From assembly GCF_900103405.1 (NCBI RefSeq), contig NZ_FNHX01000002.1, positions 314,496 to 378,495 on the forward strand: DNA of 64,000 nt, written 5' to 3'. Under the pieces are notes generated by a model. The model was given only the letters and a program-made list of their open reading frames with translations. It did not search any database and was not told the DNA's origin. The position numbers and the translations under genes are program-made. This document shows positions 54,922 to 63,571 of this stretch, in pieces. Source of the DNA: Polaromonas sp. JS666. Lineage in GTDB: Bacteria > Pseudomonadota > Gammaproteobacteria > Burkholderiales > Burkholderiaceae_C. Positions within the stretch are counted from its first letter, which is position 1. Each line of letters begins with the position of its first letter.

Positions 54922-55353
54922 ATGAACCGCAGACTCTTCGTCCAGGCCGGCGCCACCGCAGCCCTCGCCCTCTTCCTGCCGCTCGCCCTCGCCCAGTCCG
55001 CAGGTGCCAAACGCCAGGGTATCGTGATCCAGGTCAGCGACAACGACCCGGCCAAATGGAACCTGGCGCTCAACAACGCCAAAAACCTGCAGGACGACGT
55101 AGGCGCGGCCAATGTGGAGATCGAGATCGTCGCCTACGGCCCCGGCATAGGCATGCTCAAGCTCGAGTCGCCCACCGGCTCGCGCATCGCCGATGCCGCC
55201 AAGGCCGGCGTCAAGATCAGCGCCTGCGAGAACACCATGCGCGCCCAGAAGCTGAGCAAGGACGACATGCTGGCCGGCATCAGCTATGTGCCCGCGGGCG
55301 TGACGGAAATCATGAAGAAGCAGCACGAAGGCTGGGCTTACCTGCGGCCTTAA
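54922..55353 (+). CDS. Exported DsrE/DsrF-like small protein
   Basis: 143 residues. The N-terminus MNRRLFVQAGATAALALFLP is a Tat-like (RRLFVQ) or Sec signal ending at ALAQS. The mature domain GIVIQVSDNDPAKWNLALNN and IEIVAYGPGIGMLKLESP has the DsrE-like alternating fold. A single cysteine, in KISACENTMR, is at the place of the reactive cysteine of the family. Sulfur handling is plausible; the real role is unknown. Confidence 0.8.
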   Translation: MNRRLFVQAGATAALALFLPLALAQSAGAKRQGIVIQVSDNDPAKWNLALNNAKNLQDDVGAANVEIEIVAYGPGIGMLKLESPTGSRIADAAKAGVKISACENTMRAQKLSKDDMLAGISYVPAGVTEIMKKQHEGWAYLRP

Positions 55354-55428
55354 TATCGGCATTCAGGAAGCGGTTTATCCACTTCCTTAGACAAACGGTT
55401 GATGTTCTTGCCGCTCCAGATGAAGCGA

Positions 55429-57072
55429 TCAAACGCGCCGAAACAACCGGCAACCTGCGACCTTTTCGAATGCTTCGCAGACGCGTTCTTCTCTTTCCCT
55501 GAGAAACTGGTAGTAAGCCGCACGGGCCTTCTTTTTCCAGATTCCGGCCTCGTCATTGTGAGGAATCAAATGCCGGGCCATTACGTCGGGGAAGTAGCGC
55601 TTCTCGCAGTAATCAAGCAGATAACGATGAGGCGGACGCGCACCGAATTTACTATTTTCTTCCGCGGGAATGAAACAGAGATTAAGGATGCTGTTAAGAC
55701 TGCTGGGGCCCACTCCCGCCTTGGTCAACAAATTGCGTGGAAAGATGTGATGTTTATGCCGTCGATTTGCGTTGCTCGCGAAATATTCCATCTGCATGAG
55801 CGTGGCATTGGTCAGCAGCTTGGGTTTCTGCGCGATCAGCAGACAAAAAAATGCATCCGCGATGGCCGAGCGCTTGCCATAGCTGGCCCTGCGGATTTCC
55901 GTTGGGTCAATAAGGTCGGTGACCCTGAATACCTCTCGACCGTTGGCGGCCAGCCTCTTGAAGTAGTCGGAGTCCTGAAGAATGTTGCCCCGATATCCGC
56001 TACCAGAATAGCGGCTTCCCAATGCCGTGCTCCAGAACCACCGCGAAATCTGCGCGAGTTGCTCGGGCTGCGGCTGCCTGGCGTGCCGGAAGAAAAACAC
56101 CGTTAACGTCGCCACCATGTATTGCGAAGGTAAAAGGCCGTCATCGAGTACATGGAATTGGATCCGCAGCAAGTCCAATGCCCGATGCATTGCCTTCTGC
56201 TGCAAATCCCACGTCTTGGTGAACTGTTTGATGGCGGATGGTCCCTGTGCCCGAATACGCTCGTTAAGGGTTGCAACCACTTTATCCATGGCATCGCCAC
56301 CAAGGTCCTCGAAACCTTCGAGCAATGCCAAAGTCTGAAGCACCACTTCATCCCTGATTCTCTTGAAGGTATCAGGCATCTTCTCAGCAGCCTGATCTGC
56401 AAGTTCACGCAAATCGAATTCGGAGGCACGCGCGAAGGCGCGGTCCGCGGCACCCAACGGTGTGCCTGTGGAGTTGATGCGAATAAACAATTCTCGAGCA
56501 TCATCGATGTCATCTGTCTCGACGCGCACGCAGGGCACCTCGTACGCCAGCAAACGATCCCGGCAATCTTCTGCCCGCTTAAACGACCTTCTAGGTAATC
56601 CGCCAAGACGCTCAATCCAATTTGATGCCAAGATATCCTGCAACGAAATCCATTCCCGCTCCACTGGGTTGCGGTACTGGAAGCGGGGGCCGGCCTCTTC
56701 GGTCACCCGAAACACCATGCGTCCGAAATCAAGCTCTCCGCGACGCCCACTCTGCACGCTGCCACCCGCCCGAACCCCATGCAATACAGAAAGCCGCTGC
56801 TGGCCATCTAATACAAAAAGCACGCGACGATGGTGATTCTTATAGGGAGGCAGGACCTTGGTGCTAATCCTGAGCAAGCCACGATTCTTCTTCCTTGTGT
56901 CCCATAGGGTCAGGCTGCCGATAGGCATCCCTTCATAGACGCTATCCAGCATCTTGGCCGCTTTTGCGCCGTTCCATACAAAAGCGCGCTGAAGCTTGGG
57001 CAAGGCAAACTGGCCTGCGTCGAGTTTTTCATGCAGCGTGAGAATAGGAAAGCTTTCGAAGTTTGTTTGCAT
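55429..57072 (-). CDS. DUF262/HNH (GmrSD-like) protein, possible anti-phage effector
   Basis: 547 residues with visibly lower GC than the neighbours. N-terminal DUF262 hallmarks are LPKLQRAFVW (24-33), EGMPIGSLTLW (47-57) and DGQQR (89-93), a nucleotide-binding or hydrolysing centre in GmrS. The C-terminal part has HHIFP (441-445) followed by an asparagine-rich helix (LNSILNLCFIP) and EENSK, an HNH-type nuclease core as in GmrD/DUF1524. A single chain thus holds both halves of type IV restriction proteins that act on modified DNA. No methylase or Dnd/Ssp gene adjoins. AAAGG precedes the ATG. Function is inferred from family. Confidence 0.8.
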   Translation of the reverse strand: MQTNFESFPILTLHEKLDAGQFALPKLQRAFVWNGAKAAKMLDSVYEGMPIGSLTLWDTRKKNRGLLRISTKVLPPYKNHHRRVLFVLDGQQRLSVLHGVRAGGSVQSGRRGELDFGRMVFRVTEEAGPRFQYRNPVEREWISLQDILASNWIERLGGLPRRSFKRAEDCRDRLLAYEVPCVRVETDDIDDARELFIRINSTGTPLGAADRAFARASEFDLRELADQAAEKMPDTFKRIRDEVVLQTLALLEGFEDLGGDAMDKVVATLNERIRAQGPSAIKQFTKTWDLQQKAMHRALDLLRIQFHVLDDGLLPSQYMVATLTVFFFRHARQPQPEQLAQISRWFWSTALGSRYSGSGYRGNILQDSDYFKRLAANGREVFRVTDLIDPTEIRRASYGKRSAIADAFFCLLIAQKPKLLTNATLMQMEYFASNANRRHKHHIFPRNLLTKAGVGPSSLNSILNLCFIPAEENSKFGARPPHRYLLDYCEKRYFPDVMARHLIPHNDEAGIWKKKARAAYYQFLREREERVCEAFEKVAGCRLFRRV

Positions 57073-57279
57073 TACGGCCTTTGTAAGAGTGGTGGCAAAA
57101 CCTGGAAAACTTTACGGCATCCACCAATGCACTTTGCCTTTCACGCAAAACCACCTAGGCGTCCCAACAGGTCATGCCGGTGAAGAATCAGCATGGCCGC
57201 GCTCAGCCGCGATTTCACCGCAGGCCAGCAGATGCCCGAGGACGACCCACGATCCAAAACCGAACAGGCCACCGTCTTT

Positions 57280-57939
57280 TCAAGGCTGTTCAGCCCCCTC
57301 CAGCCGCGCCGCCTGCACGGGCCGGTGAAAGCGCTGGTTGAGCTTGCCGCGCCAGTGGTTGATCAGGTGATAGATCAGCTGGAAACACACGGTAAAGATC
57401 ACAATCACCAGGGCGATCAACAGCAGCCTGTCGCCGGCCTTGGGCAGGGTTTCGATGGCGCGCAGCGTGACGGTGGTGGCCTCGACCACACCCACCGCGG
57501 CGCCAAAACCCGAGGACAGCACCATGACAAAAAACGCGCGCACCAGGCCCATCACAAACAGCATGGCCGCGACGGGCGAGCCGCTGCGCAGCTGGCGCAT
57601 GGCCTCGACCGCATGGTCGGACACATAGGCCGCCGCATACAGCATCAGTGACAGCACCACCGCCAGCCAGGGCGTCATGGCGAACTGCCGCTGGCCGACA
57701 TGAAAATCCGGCACGACATTGACCAGGAAGAACATCACGACAAAAGTGGGCACGGTGCGCAGCAGCGCGACCAGCCAGGCGGCCGGCGTGGCGGCCAGGC
57801 CGTTGTGAAAGCGCGCGGCCGCCAGCGGCGCGCCCAGCAGCATGCCGCCCAGCAAGGCGCAGATCGCGATCTGGAAGTTCACCAGCAGGCCGCGCAGGAA
57901 CTCCGGCAAGAAGTGCGGCAGCAGCTCAAGCATAAGCAC
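57280..57939 (-). CDS. Polar amino-acid type ABC permease
   Basis: 219 residues of the HisM/GlnP family, about four to five membrane segments. FLRGLLVNFQIAICALLGGM opens the core and the EAA-type coupling loop is GVVEATTVTLRAIETLPKAG-like. It overlaps the fused upstream gene by 14 bases in another frame. No ATP-binding partner gene is in the window. Confidence 0.85.
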   Translation of the reverse strand: MLMLELLPHFLPEFLRGLLVNFQIAICALLGGMLLGAPLAAARFHNGLAATPAAWLVALLRTVPTFVVMFFLVNVVPDFHVGQRQFAMTPWLAVVLSLMLYAAAYVSDHAVEAMRQLRSGSPVAAMLFVMGLVRAFFVMVLSSGFGAAVGVVEATTVTLRAIETLPKAGDRLLLIALVIVIFTVCFQLIYHLINHWRGKLNQRFHRPVQAARLEGAEQP

Positions 57940-59614
57940 CCCCGCTCAGGGCCAGGCGCGACTGCCAGACATCGGCCAGGCGATGCACCAGGGCGACCAG
58001 CAGCATGTAGAAGATCAGCAAAAAGGTGTAGGTGGTGATGCGCTCGCTCGAGAACGAGGCGACGTCGGTCAGCGCCGCCAGCAGTTCGGGCACGCCCATG
58101 ACCGACGCGGCGGGGCTGCCCCGGGTGGCGTTCACGACAAAAGCCACCATTTGCGCCCTGGCCCGGTAGACCGCGGCGCTCAGCGCGGGCTGGGCCGGCG
58201 CGCGCTCCTCGCGCAGCGTGAGCATGGCCTCGGCCACGGCCTGCCCGGCATTGCTGCCGTTGAACAGGCCCAGCACCAGCACGGCCGCGGCCAGCGCCAC
58301 CAGCGGCGAGGTGGCGCCCAGGGCGCCGACCACCGCACCGGCCAAGATCATGAGCAGGATCAGCGGCGTCGATTGCATGGGCCAGAGCACGCAACGCATG
58401 GCCACCCTTAGCCAGGGTTTGTGCGAAGTCAGGCCCGCGCCAAAGGCCAACGCAAAGCCCCAGGTCGCCAAGACAGCGCCCACCACCAGCAGCAGGGAAA
58501 ACCACACACCTTCGAGCAGCAGGTCCAGCGCCACCCAGGTCTTGAACATGGCCAGGGTGACCCGTGTGCCGGTGGCCTGGTAGATAAGGTGTTCGAGCTG
58601 GTCGACCCTGCTTGCGAAGGAGGTGGGCGGCAGCTGGTTGTCCAGCGGCGCCTTCACGCAGGCCGGATCGTTCAGGGCGCTGATCTGCGCGCAGGTGCTG
58701 CTGCTCCACAGCGCGCGCTGCTGCGCCAGAAAGGGCGAGTCCACGCCGTGTTTCCGGGCCAGGGCCTGCAGGGCGCCCGAGATGTGCAGCTGCTGCATCG
58801 ACAGCGCCAGCACGTCGGCCAGGCGCTCGCCGCCCTCGCGCGCCACGGCAACGCCCCAGGGCAGCGGCGCGAAGCCGAACTTGCTGTCATAGGCCGCGGC
58901 AAACGCGGGCTGCTGCAGGTAAGAGGCAAAAAAACTGTCGTCCTGCGCAACCAGCGAGCAGCCGCCCAGGCGCAGCTCGTCGACCAGGCTGGAGGCTTTG
59001 TCAAACAGCTTGAGGCGCGCGCCGTTGACCGACAGTTCGGCATTGGTGCTGTTGCCCACCGTCACGCAGACGGTGTTGCCGCGCAGCTTGACCAGGCCGC
59101 CGATTTGCAGCTCCTTGCGGCCCAGCACAATGGTTTGCGACTGGTAATAATGCGGTCGCACAAACAGCGCTTCGCGGTCCCGCTGCAGGGTGTGGCCCAT
59201 GGTGGCGATGACCAGGTCGACCCGGCCCTCACCGAGCAAGGCCAGGCGGTTCGCCGGCGTGACCACCACCAGCACGGGCTCCACACCGAGCGAGCCCGCC
59301 AGCTGGTGGGCCAGCTCGATTTCAAAACCCTGCAGCGCGCCTGTGGCGTCCTCAAACGCAAACGGCGGGTAGCCGGTGCGCACACCCACCCTCAGGGTTT
59401 TTGTGCACAGCACGCGCGCGAGCACGTCCACCGCGTCGTCGCATTTTTTGGCTTTTTGCGCAGCGGCCTGTGCCGGCGGCGCCTGCGGCGGCCGGCTGTC
59501 CTGGCCGGCGGCGCCCAAGCTCAGCAGCAGCGCCAGGCCCAGGATCATCGAGCGGCGCAGCAGCACCCCCGCTTGCAGGGCGGCGCCGCCTTGATCCACG
59601 CTGCAGATCGCCAT
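57926..59614 (-). CDS. Fused solute-binding protein and permease, polar amino-acid type
   Basis: 562 residues. The N-terminal signal (MILGLALLLSLGAAG, at about residues 23-37) is followed by an SBP_bac_3 domain (TLRVGVRTGYPPFAFEDATG and FEIELAHQLAGSLGVEP). At about residue 360 a membrane permease domain begins (LDLLLEGVWFSLLLVVGAVL), including the coupling loop region ARAQMVAFVVNATRGSPAAS. The start is the ATG at 59614 with AGGAAG four bases upstream; a TTG one codon earlier is ignored. The binding domain is thus tethered to the membrane pore, paired with the permease encoded next. Confidence 0.85.
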   Translation of the reverse strand: MAICSVDQGGAALQAGVLLRRSMILGLALLLSLGAAGQDSRPPQAPPAQAAAQKAKKCDDAVDVLARVLCTKTLRVGVRTGYPPFAFEDATGALQGFEIELAHQLAGSLGVEPVLVVVTPANRLALLGEGRVDLVIATMGHTLQRDREALFVRPHYYQSQTIVLGRKELQIGGLVKLRGNTVCVTVGNSTNAELSVNGARLKLFDKASSLVDELRLGGCSLVAQDDSFFASYLQQPAFAAAYDSKFGFAPLPWGVAVAREGGERLADVLALSMQQLHISGALQALARKHGVDSPFLAQQRALWSSSTCAQISALNDPACVKAPLDNQLPPTSFASRVDQLEHLIYQATGTRVTLAMFKTWVALDLLLEGVWFSLLLVVGAVLATWGFALAFGAGLTSHKPWLRVAMRCVLWPMQSTPLILLMILAGAVVGALGATSPLVALAAAVLVLGLFNGSNAGQAVAEAMLTLREERAPAQPALSAAVYRARAQMVAFVVNATRGSPAASVMGVPELLAALTDVASFSSERITTYTFLLIFYMLLVALVHRLADVWQSRLALSGGAYA

Positions 59615-59623
59615 CAAGCTTCC

Positions 59624-60337
59624 TTATGCCTCATCATGCTTCCAGCTGATTTCCACCAGGTCGAAGTCGACAAACCAGTAATCGCCCATTCTGTGAATGC
59701 CCCGCCCTTCAAAACGCGCCCGCACCTGCGGGCTCAGGCAGGCCAGCTTGTGCGCGGGCAAAGGCGCCGAAGCGCAGTAAGCGATGCGGGCCCGCAGGCC
59801 CAGCGCATCGGCCATGGCCTCGGTCTTGCTGAAATCAAGGAACACGTTGTGCGTCATCACGGCCAGGCCGCCCGGCGCCAGGTGGCGGCCCAGGCCCTGC
59901 AAAAACGGGTCCACGCTGCGGCGCCCGTCTATGCCGCCGGCGCTCCAGCTCGGCAGGCGGCCGTCGCCCTCGATGTGCTCGGCCGCGAACTGCGGCAGGT
60001 TGGTGACCACCAGGTCATAGCAGCCGTCTCCGCAGGCCGACCACATGTCACCCTGGACCAGGCTGGCCCTGGCCCGCAGGCCCTCTTGATCGAGCAGCCC
60101 CTGGGTCGCCTGGACGGCCAGGGCCTCGAGTTCAATGCCGACCGCGCTTTGCGCCCCCAGCGCCAGCAGCGTCGCCATCACCACGCCGCTGCCCGGCCCC
60201 ATCTCCAGCGCCCGGGACGCATGCACGCGCGCCGGGTGCTTGCGCAGGTAAAGCAGCAAGGCGGCGGTGTACTCGCTAGGACTGAATAAGTTATGGTCGT
60301 TCAAAGCAGCCTTCTTGAATCCCAAAACCGCGGGCAT
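59624..60337 (-). CDS. Class I SAM-dependent methyltransferase
   Basis: 237 residues. The SAM loop LEMGPGSGVVMATLLALGAQ is at about residues 44-63, the acidic strand VGIELEALAVQAT follows, and the catalytic-type motif is VTNLPQF (NLPQ, similar to the NPPY motif of N-methyltransferases) at about residues 110-116. PrmC/HemK-like or small-molecule methyltransferase; target unknown. It is the first gene of a leftward three-gene set, nine bases before the fused transporter gene. Confidence 0.8.
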   Translation of the reverse strand: MPAVLGFKKAALNDHNLFSPSEYTAALLLYLRKHPARVHASRALEMGPGSGVVMATLLALGAQSAVGIELEALAVQATQGLLDQEGLRARASLVQGDMWSACGDGCYDLVVTNLPQFAAEHIEGDGRLPSWSAGGIDGRRSVDPFLQGLGRHLAPGGLAVMTHNVFLDFSKTEAMADALGLRARIAYCASAPLPAHKLACLSPQVRARFEGRGIHRMGDYWFVDFDLVEISWKHDEA

Positions 60338-60493
60338 CGCAAGTGATGCGGCCGGCTGGAGGCACGGCTCGAGCGATAGTAACCTATGGATACACCTTTG
60401 TGACTACATCCGGGCCGGCCGCCGCCTCGCCAGGCAGGCGGGCGCGCAGTACCATGGCTGGCCGCGCCGCGAGGCAGCATCGCACCAAGCACC

Positions 60494-61981
60494 ATGGAAA
60501 TCGAACTCAAGCTCAGGCTGCCCCCTGACGCGCTGGCAGCGCTGCGCGCCGACCCGCTGTGGGCCGATACGCGCGCCACGCACAAGCAGCTGGACAACAT
60601 CTACTTCGACACGCCGCAGCGCGCGCTGGCCCGGGCCGGCATAGGCCTGCGCCTGCGCAGCGACGGCAAGCACTGGCTGCAAACCGCCAAGGGCGGCGGC
60701 GGCAGCCGCGCCGGCCTGCACCAGCGCGAGGAAATCGAGTTCGCGGTCGCCGGCCCGGCGCTCGAATGGGGGCCGCTGGCGGGCACGGCCTTCGCGCCCG
60801 TGCTGGAGCCCCTCAAAGACCGGTTGCAGCCGCAGTTCCAGACCCGCTTCAAGCGCGAGATTCGCCGCGTCACCGGCCCCGCTGGCGGCCTCATCGAAGT
60901 CGCCATCGACCAGGGCGAGATCCTGGCCCGGGAGCGCCATGAGCCGCTGTGCGAGCTCGAGCTTGAACTGCTGGACGGCCCGGTGGACGAACTGTTCGCG
61001 CTGGCCCTGCTGCTGGTGGAACGCCACCCGCTGGTACTGGACAGCCACAGCAAGGCCGAGCGTGGCGACCGCCTGGCCCAAGGCAGGCCGCCGGCACCGC
61101 CCGCCAAGGCTGTAGCGGCGGATGTGCCGCCGGGCGAGGACACACGCGCCATCGCGCGAGCGGCGGTGGAAGCCGCCCTGGCCCACTGGCAGGCCAATGA
61201 AGCCGGCTTTCTTGCCCAGCCCCAGGACGGGCATTACGACAGCGAATACCTGCACCAGCTGCGCGTCGCGGTACGGCGGCTGCGTGTGGCCTGCGGCCCG
61301 CTGGCCGGTGCGGCCCAATGGCGGCAAGAAACCCTGGCGCCCTTGCAGGACAGCCTGCGCGCCCTGGGCCAGCGCCTGGGCGCGGCGCGCGATTGGGATG
61401 TCTTTATGGAAGAAACCTGGCCGACGCTGGCGGACAGCCTGCACGACGCCGCCCTGCGCCAGAAGCTGCAGGAGGCCGCTGCCCTGCAGCAGGCCACGGC
61501 ACGCCTGCAGGCCCAGGCCGCCCTGGAAGAACGCGAGACCCAGCGCCTGCTGCTGCAACTAGGCCGCTGCTTGGCAGAAGTGGACGACGATGGCCCGGGC
61601 GTGCCCTTTGACACGCTCACGGCACAGCTCGAAAAACTCGCCCACAGGCTGCGGCAGGCCCTGCCCAGGCTGGAGCAGCTAAGCCCCACGCGCCTGCACC
61701 GCCTGCGCATCACCGCCAAAAAGCTGCGCTACCTCACCGAATTCATCGCCGGCCGCTACGAGCCGCAGGCCACCGAAGCCTGGCTGGACTGGCTCAAAAA
61801 AGCACAAACCGTTTTTGGCCTGCACAACGACCGCGTGACGGCCAGGGCGCACATCGAAACCTTGTGTGCCGGCATGGAGCAGCCCGGCAAGCTGCAGCAC
61901 AGCCTGCAGGTGGCGCTGCGGGAGCAGGCGCGGCCTGAGCTCGAGTTGCCGGACTTGCCTGAGCCCTACTGGCGTTCTTGA
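60494..61981 (+). CDS. CYTH-CHAD domain protein (inorganic triphosphatase family)
   Basis: 495 residues. The N-terminal CYTH domain opens with MEIELKLRL, carrying the ExExK signature (Glu2, Glu4, Lys6) of triphosphate tunnel enzymes, and continues to about residue 200. The C-terminal CHAD domain (about residues 235-490) shows the helical His/Arg repeats (LHQLRVAVRRLRVA, LHRLRITAKKLRYLTEF) that bind polyphosphate. YgiF-like triphosphatases hydrolyse PPPi. The neighbour on the right is a tRNA gene, with no operon evident. Confidence 0.92.
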   Translation: MEIELKLRLPPDALAALRADPLWADTRATHKQLDNIYFDTPQRALARAGIGLRLRSDGKHWLQTAKGGGGSRAGLHQREEIEFAVAGPALEWGPLAGTAFAPVLEPLKDRLQPQFQTRFKREIRRVTGPAGGLIEVAIDQGEILARERHEPLCELELELLDGPVDELFALALLLVERHPLVLDSHSKAERGDRLAQGRPPAPPAKAVAADVPPGEDTRAIARAAVEAALAHWQANEAGFLAQPQDGHYDSEYLHQLRVAVRRLRVACGPLAGAAQWRQETLAPLQDSLRALGQRLGAARDWDVFMEETWPTLADSLHDAALRQKLQEAAALQQATARLQAQAALEERETQRLLLQLGRCLAEVDDDGPGVPFDTLTAQLEKLAHRLRQALPRLEQLSPTRLHRLRITAKKLRYLTEFIAGRYEPQATEAWLDWLKKAQTVFGLHNDRVTARAHIETLCAGMEQPGKLQHSLQVALREQARPELELPDLPEPYWRS

Positions 61982-62004
61982 AAGCCGAAACCGGGGTGTA
62001 AAAT
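61978..62004 (+). promoter_or_regulatory. Promoter candidate for tRNA-Gly
   Basis: TTGAAA at 61978-61983 and TAAAAT at 61999-62004 with a spacing of 15 bases, somewhat short, lie about 60 bases before the tRNA. It overlaps the last codon and stop of the CYTH-CHAD gene. Confidence 0.45.
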
Positions 62005-62066
62005 TCGCCGCGAGCCCCTTCCGGCGCGGCTCAAGCGGAAAGTGGCTCGTCAGCAGCCACACCAAC

Positions 62067-62140
62067 GCGGGTGTAGTTCAATGGTAGAACGGCAGCTTCC
62101 CAAGCTTCATACGAGGGTTCGATTCCCTTCACCCGCTCCA
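62067..62140 (+). tRNA. tRNA-Gly (anticodon CCC)
   Basis: 74 bases including the encoded CCA. The acceptor arm GCGGGTG pairs with the 3' strand CACCCGC before TCCA. The D-arm is GTTCAATGGTAGAAC, the anticodon loop TTCCCAA with CCC in the middle, and the T-arm AGGGT TCGATTC CCTTC region is standard. One C-T mismatch occurs in the anticodon stem (GCAGC against GCTTC). It is 28 bases from the distal remnant of the integron array. Confidence 0.93.
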
Positions 62141-62167
62141 TATCTCTGTAATTGATTGATTTCTTTC

Positions 62168-62220
62168 AAGAATGGCGACCGCGCTGGCCGCCGTTGCGGG
62201 TCCATTCGACGAGCCTGTTA
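62168..62220 (-). other. Degenerate terminal attC site
   Basis: On the minus strand GTCTAAC fits the RYYYAAC end and overlaps the TAA stop of the cassette gene, and CCATT/AATGG arms remain. No GTTRRRY closing core could be found before the tRNA, so this last site looks broken or truncated. Confidence 0.5.
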
Positions 62221-62502
62221 GACAGGATCGCTCACTTCATCGATCGATTTGACTTTCAGATCACCGTCAAATCTGCCAGCCATGTACGCAGACAAACAAT
62301 CTGAGAACTCGTCGAGGAGCGCCAACCCTTTCGGGTCGTGGTCGTTCTCGGCGGTACGTGTGAGTCGCGAACCGTCCCAGGCGCATGTAACGTTCGCGTG
62401 CCATTTGCGATGTTCCGCAAACTCCTTCGCGATATCGATGGCAGCCTCCGAGCCAGCATCCTTCGGAACACTATCGCATACGAGAACGGCTCGATAGATC
62501 AT
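62218..62502 (-). CDS. Cassette gene 1, unknown protein
   Basis: 94 residues, not recognised. Begins MIYRAVLVCDSVPKDAGSEA, acidic, no signal or membrane segment; contains CAWDGSRLTRTAEND. The start codon lies directly beside an attC site and the stop lies in the terminal remnant, exactly as expected for a single-gene cassette. It is expected to lie far from the array promoter and may be silent. Confidence 0.75.
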   Translation of the reverse strand: MIYRAVLVCDSVPKDAGSEAAIDIAKEFAEHRKWHANVTCAWDGSRLTRTAENDHDPKGLALLDEFSDCLSAYMAGRFDGDLKVKSIDEVSDPV

Positions 62503-62559
62503 GTTTAACGTGTGAGCTCAGCGGACGGCGAAGCCGTCCGCTGGAGCGACCAGTTAAAC
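62503..62559 (-). other. attC recombination site
   Basis: 57 bases bounded by GTTTAAC and GTTAAAC. The centre AGCGGACGGC-GAA-GCCGTCCGCT is a perfect 10-base-pair stem, with TGAGCTC and GAGCGAC as imperfect inner arms. The stop of cassette gene 2 is inside its core. Confidence 0.9.
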
Positions 62560-63021
62560 ATGATTGCCACGATAACTGCGCCTCTCAAAGTAGCCACGCG
62601 TGAATGGCCTGAAATGTTGGTCTTCATCGAGTTGAATGCCGAGCGGGAAAAGGATTGTGGCCAAGTCGGCTTCCTCCTCTCCTGCTTCAAAGGTCGCTAC
62701 TACTGACCCGGCAAGATATTGCGCTCCGGTGTTTTGACACGATCCACCGAAACACTCGACCTCTACGTAGACAAGCCAGGACTCAGGAAAGTGGTTTGAT
62801 AGCGCCGCCAAGCCCGACCTGACTTGGTCTGCTTGGTCAAGGATGCGCTCCCATTCCGCATTCCCATCGGCTGGATGAAGGTCGCCTTCATCCGGGCAGC
62901 GAAGGATGTAGCCATTGAACTGCTGCTCTTCGTGCTTCAACTGGCAAAACGGCCAAGTCTCTAACGCGACCTCGGCCGCCCGAGGATCGAGTGTCACGAG
63001 GCCCGTGAAACGGTAGCCCAT
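62554..63021 (-). CDS. Cassette gene 2, unknown protein
   Basis: 155 residues, unrecognised. Begins MGYRFTGLVTLDPRAAEVAL and contains QQFNGYILRCPDEGDLHPAD and ESWLVYVEVECFGGSCQNTG. The C-terminal part (LFPLGIQLDEDQHFRPFTRG) is aromatic and acidic. Soluble, cytoplasmic by appearance. Its TAA stop lies inside attC, a usual cassette feature. Confidence 0.75.
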   Translation of the reverse strand: MGYRFTGLVTLDPRAAEVALETWPFCQLKHEEQQFNGYILRCPDEGDLHPADGNAEWERILDQADQVRSGLAALSNHFPESWLVYVEVECFGGSCQNTGAQYLAGSVVATFEAGEEEADLATILFPLGIQLDEDQHFRPFTRGYFERRSYRGNHV

Positions 63022-63024
63022 GAT

Positions 63025-63102
63025 GTTTAACGTTTGACATGAGGGGCGACCGCAAGCAAGCGAAGCTTGCTTGTGGACGTCCCCTCGATGGAAGGGTTAG
63101 GC
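63025..63102 (-). other. attC recombination site
   Basis: 78 bases bounded by GTTTAAC and GTTAGGC. CAAGCAAGC-GAA-GCTTGCTTG (63053-63073) forms the inner stem, GAGGGG/CCCCTC the outer. It lies 3 bases upstream of cassette gene 2 and 1 base beyond the stop of cassette gene 3. Confidence 0.9.
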
Positions 63103-63103
63103 G

Positions 63104-63568
63104 TCACTTTACAACCCGCGTTAAGTGCATTGCTCCGCGCGTAAGCGATGCAGACAAACGCCACTCCGACCCCTCCGGAGCAACATAGATTTCTGCCAAG
63201 CTTTCGTCTTCCCCGCGCGTGTCTAGCCGCACGCGCTTGAAGTGATGGCGGATTAGCCACAGCACTCTGTGATAGCCCGATATGACCATTTCCTCAGCGC
63301 TGGGCGGAATAGCGGCCTCAGCAACGAGACGCTGCTGCTCCAGAACCCACGGTGGCTTGGCACCAGTCTCGATGAACGCGTAGAAGCCTTCCCAGCCCTC
63401 GGGCTCGGGCCAAGCTTGCTTGTAGAGCGTGCGCTCCTCCCCTGACATTGCCTTGAACCAGGGCACCCACGCATGCCAGTAGTCCTCTCCGGCACCCATG
63501 CGCCAGCCGATACTGCCCCAAGGAATTTTCGGGAACGCGACCCAGACCGGCCTTTGTGCTTCGCTCAT
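63104..63568 (-). CDS. Cassette gene 3, unknown Trp-rich protein
   Basis: 154 residues, unrecognised. Begins MSEAQRPVWVAFPKIPWGSI with many tryptophans (IGWRMGAGEDYWHAWVPWFK, QAWPEPEGWEGFYAF). No signal peptide. The tryptophan-rich N-terminal half could be a small-molecule or peptide-binding fold; this is only an impression. The stop is one base from attC. Confidence 0.75.
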   Translation of the reverse strand: MSEAQRPVWVAFPKIPWGSIGWRMGAGEDYWHAWVPWFKAMSGEERTLYKQAWPEPEGWEGFYAFIETGAKPPWVLEQQRLVAEAAIPPSAEEMVISGYHRVLWLIRHHFKRVRLDTRGEDESLAEIYVAPEGSEWRLSASLTRGAMHLTRVVK

Positions 63569-63571
63569 GAC

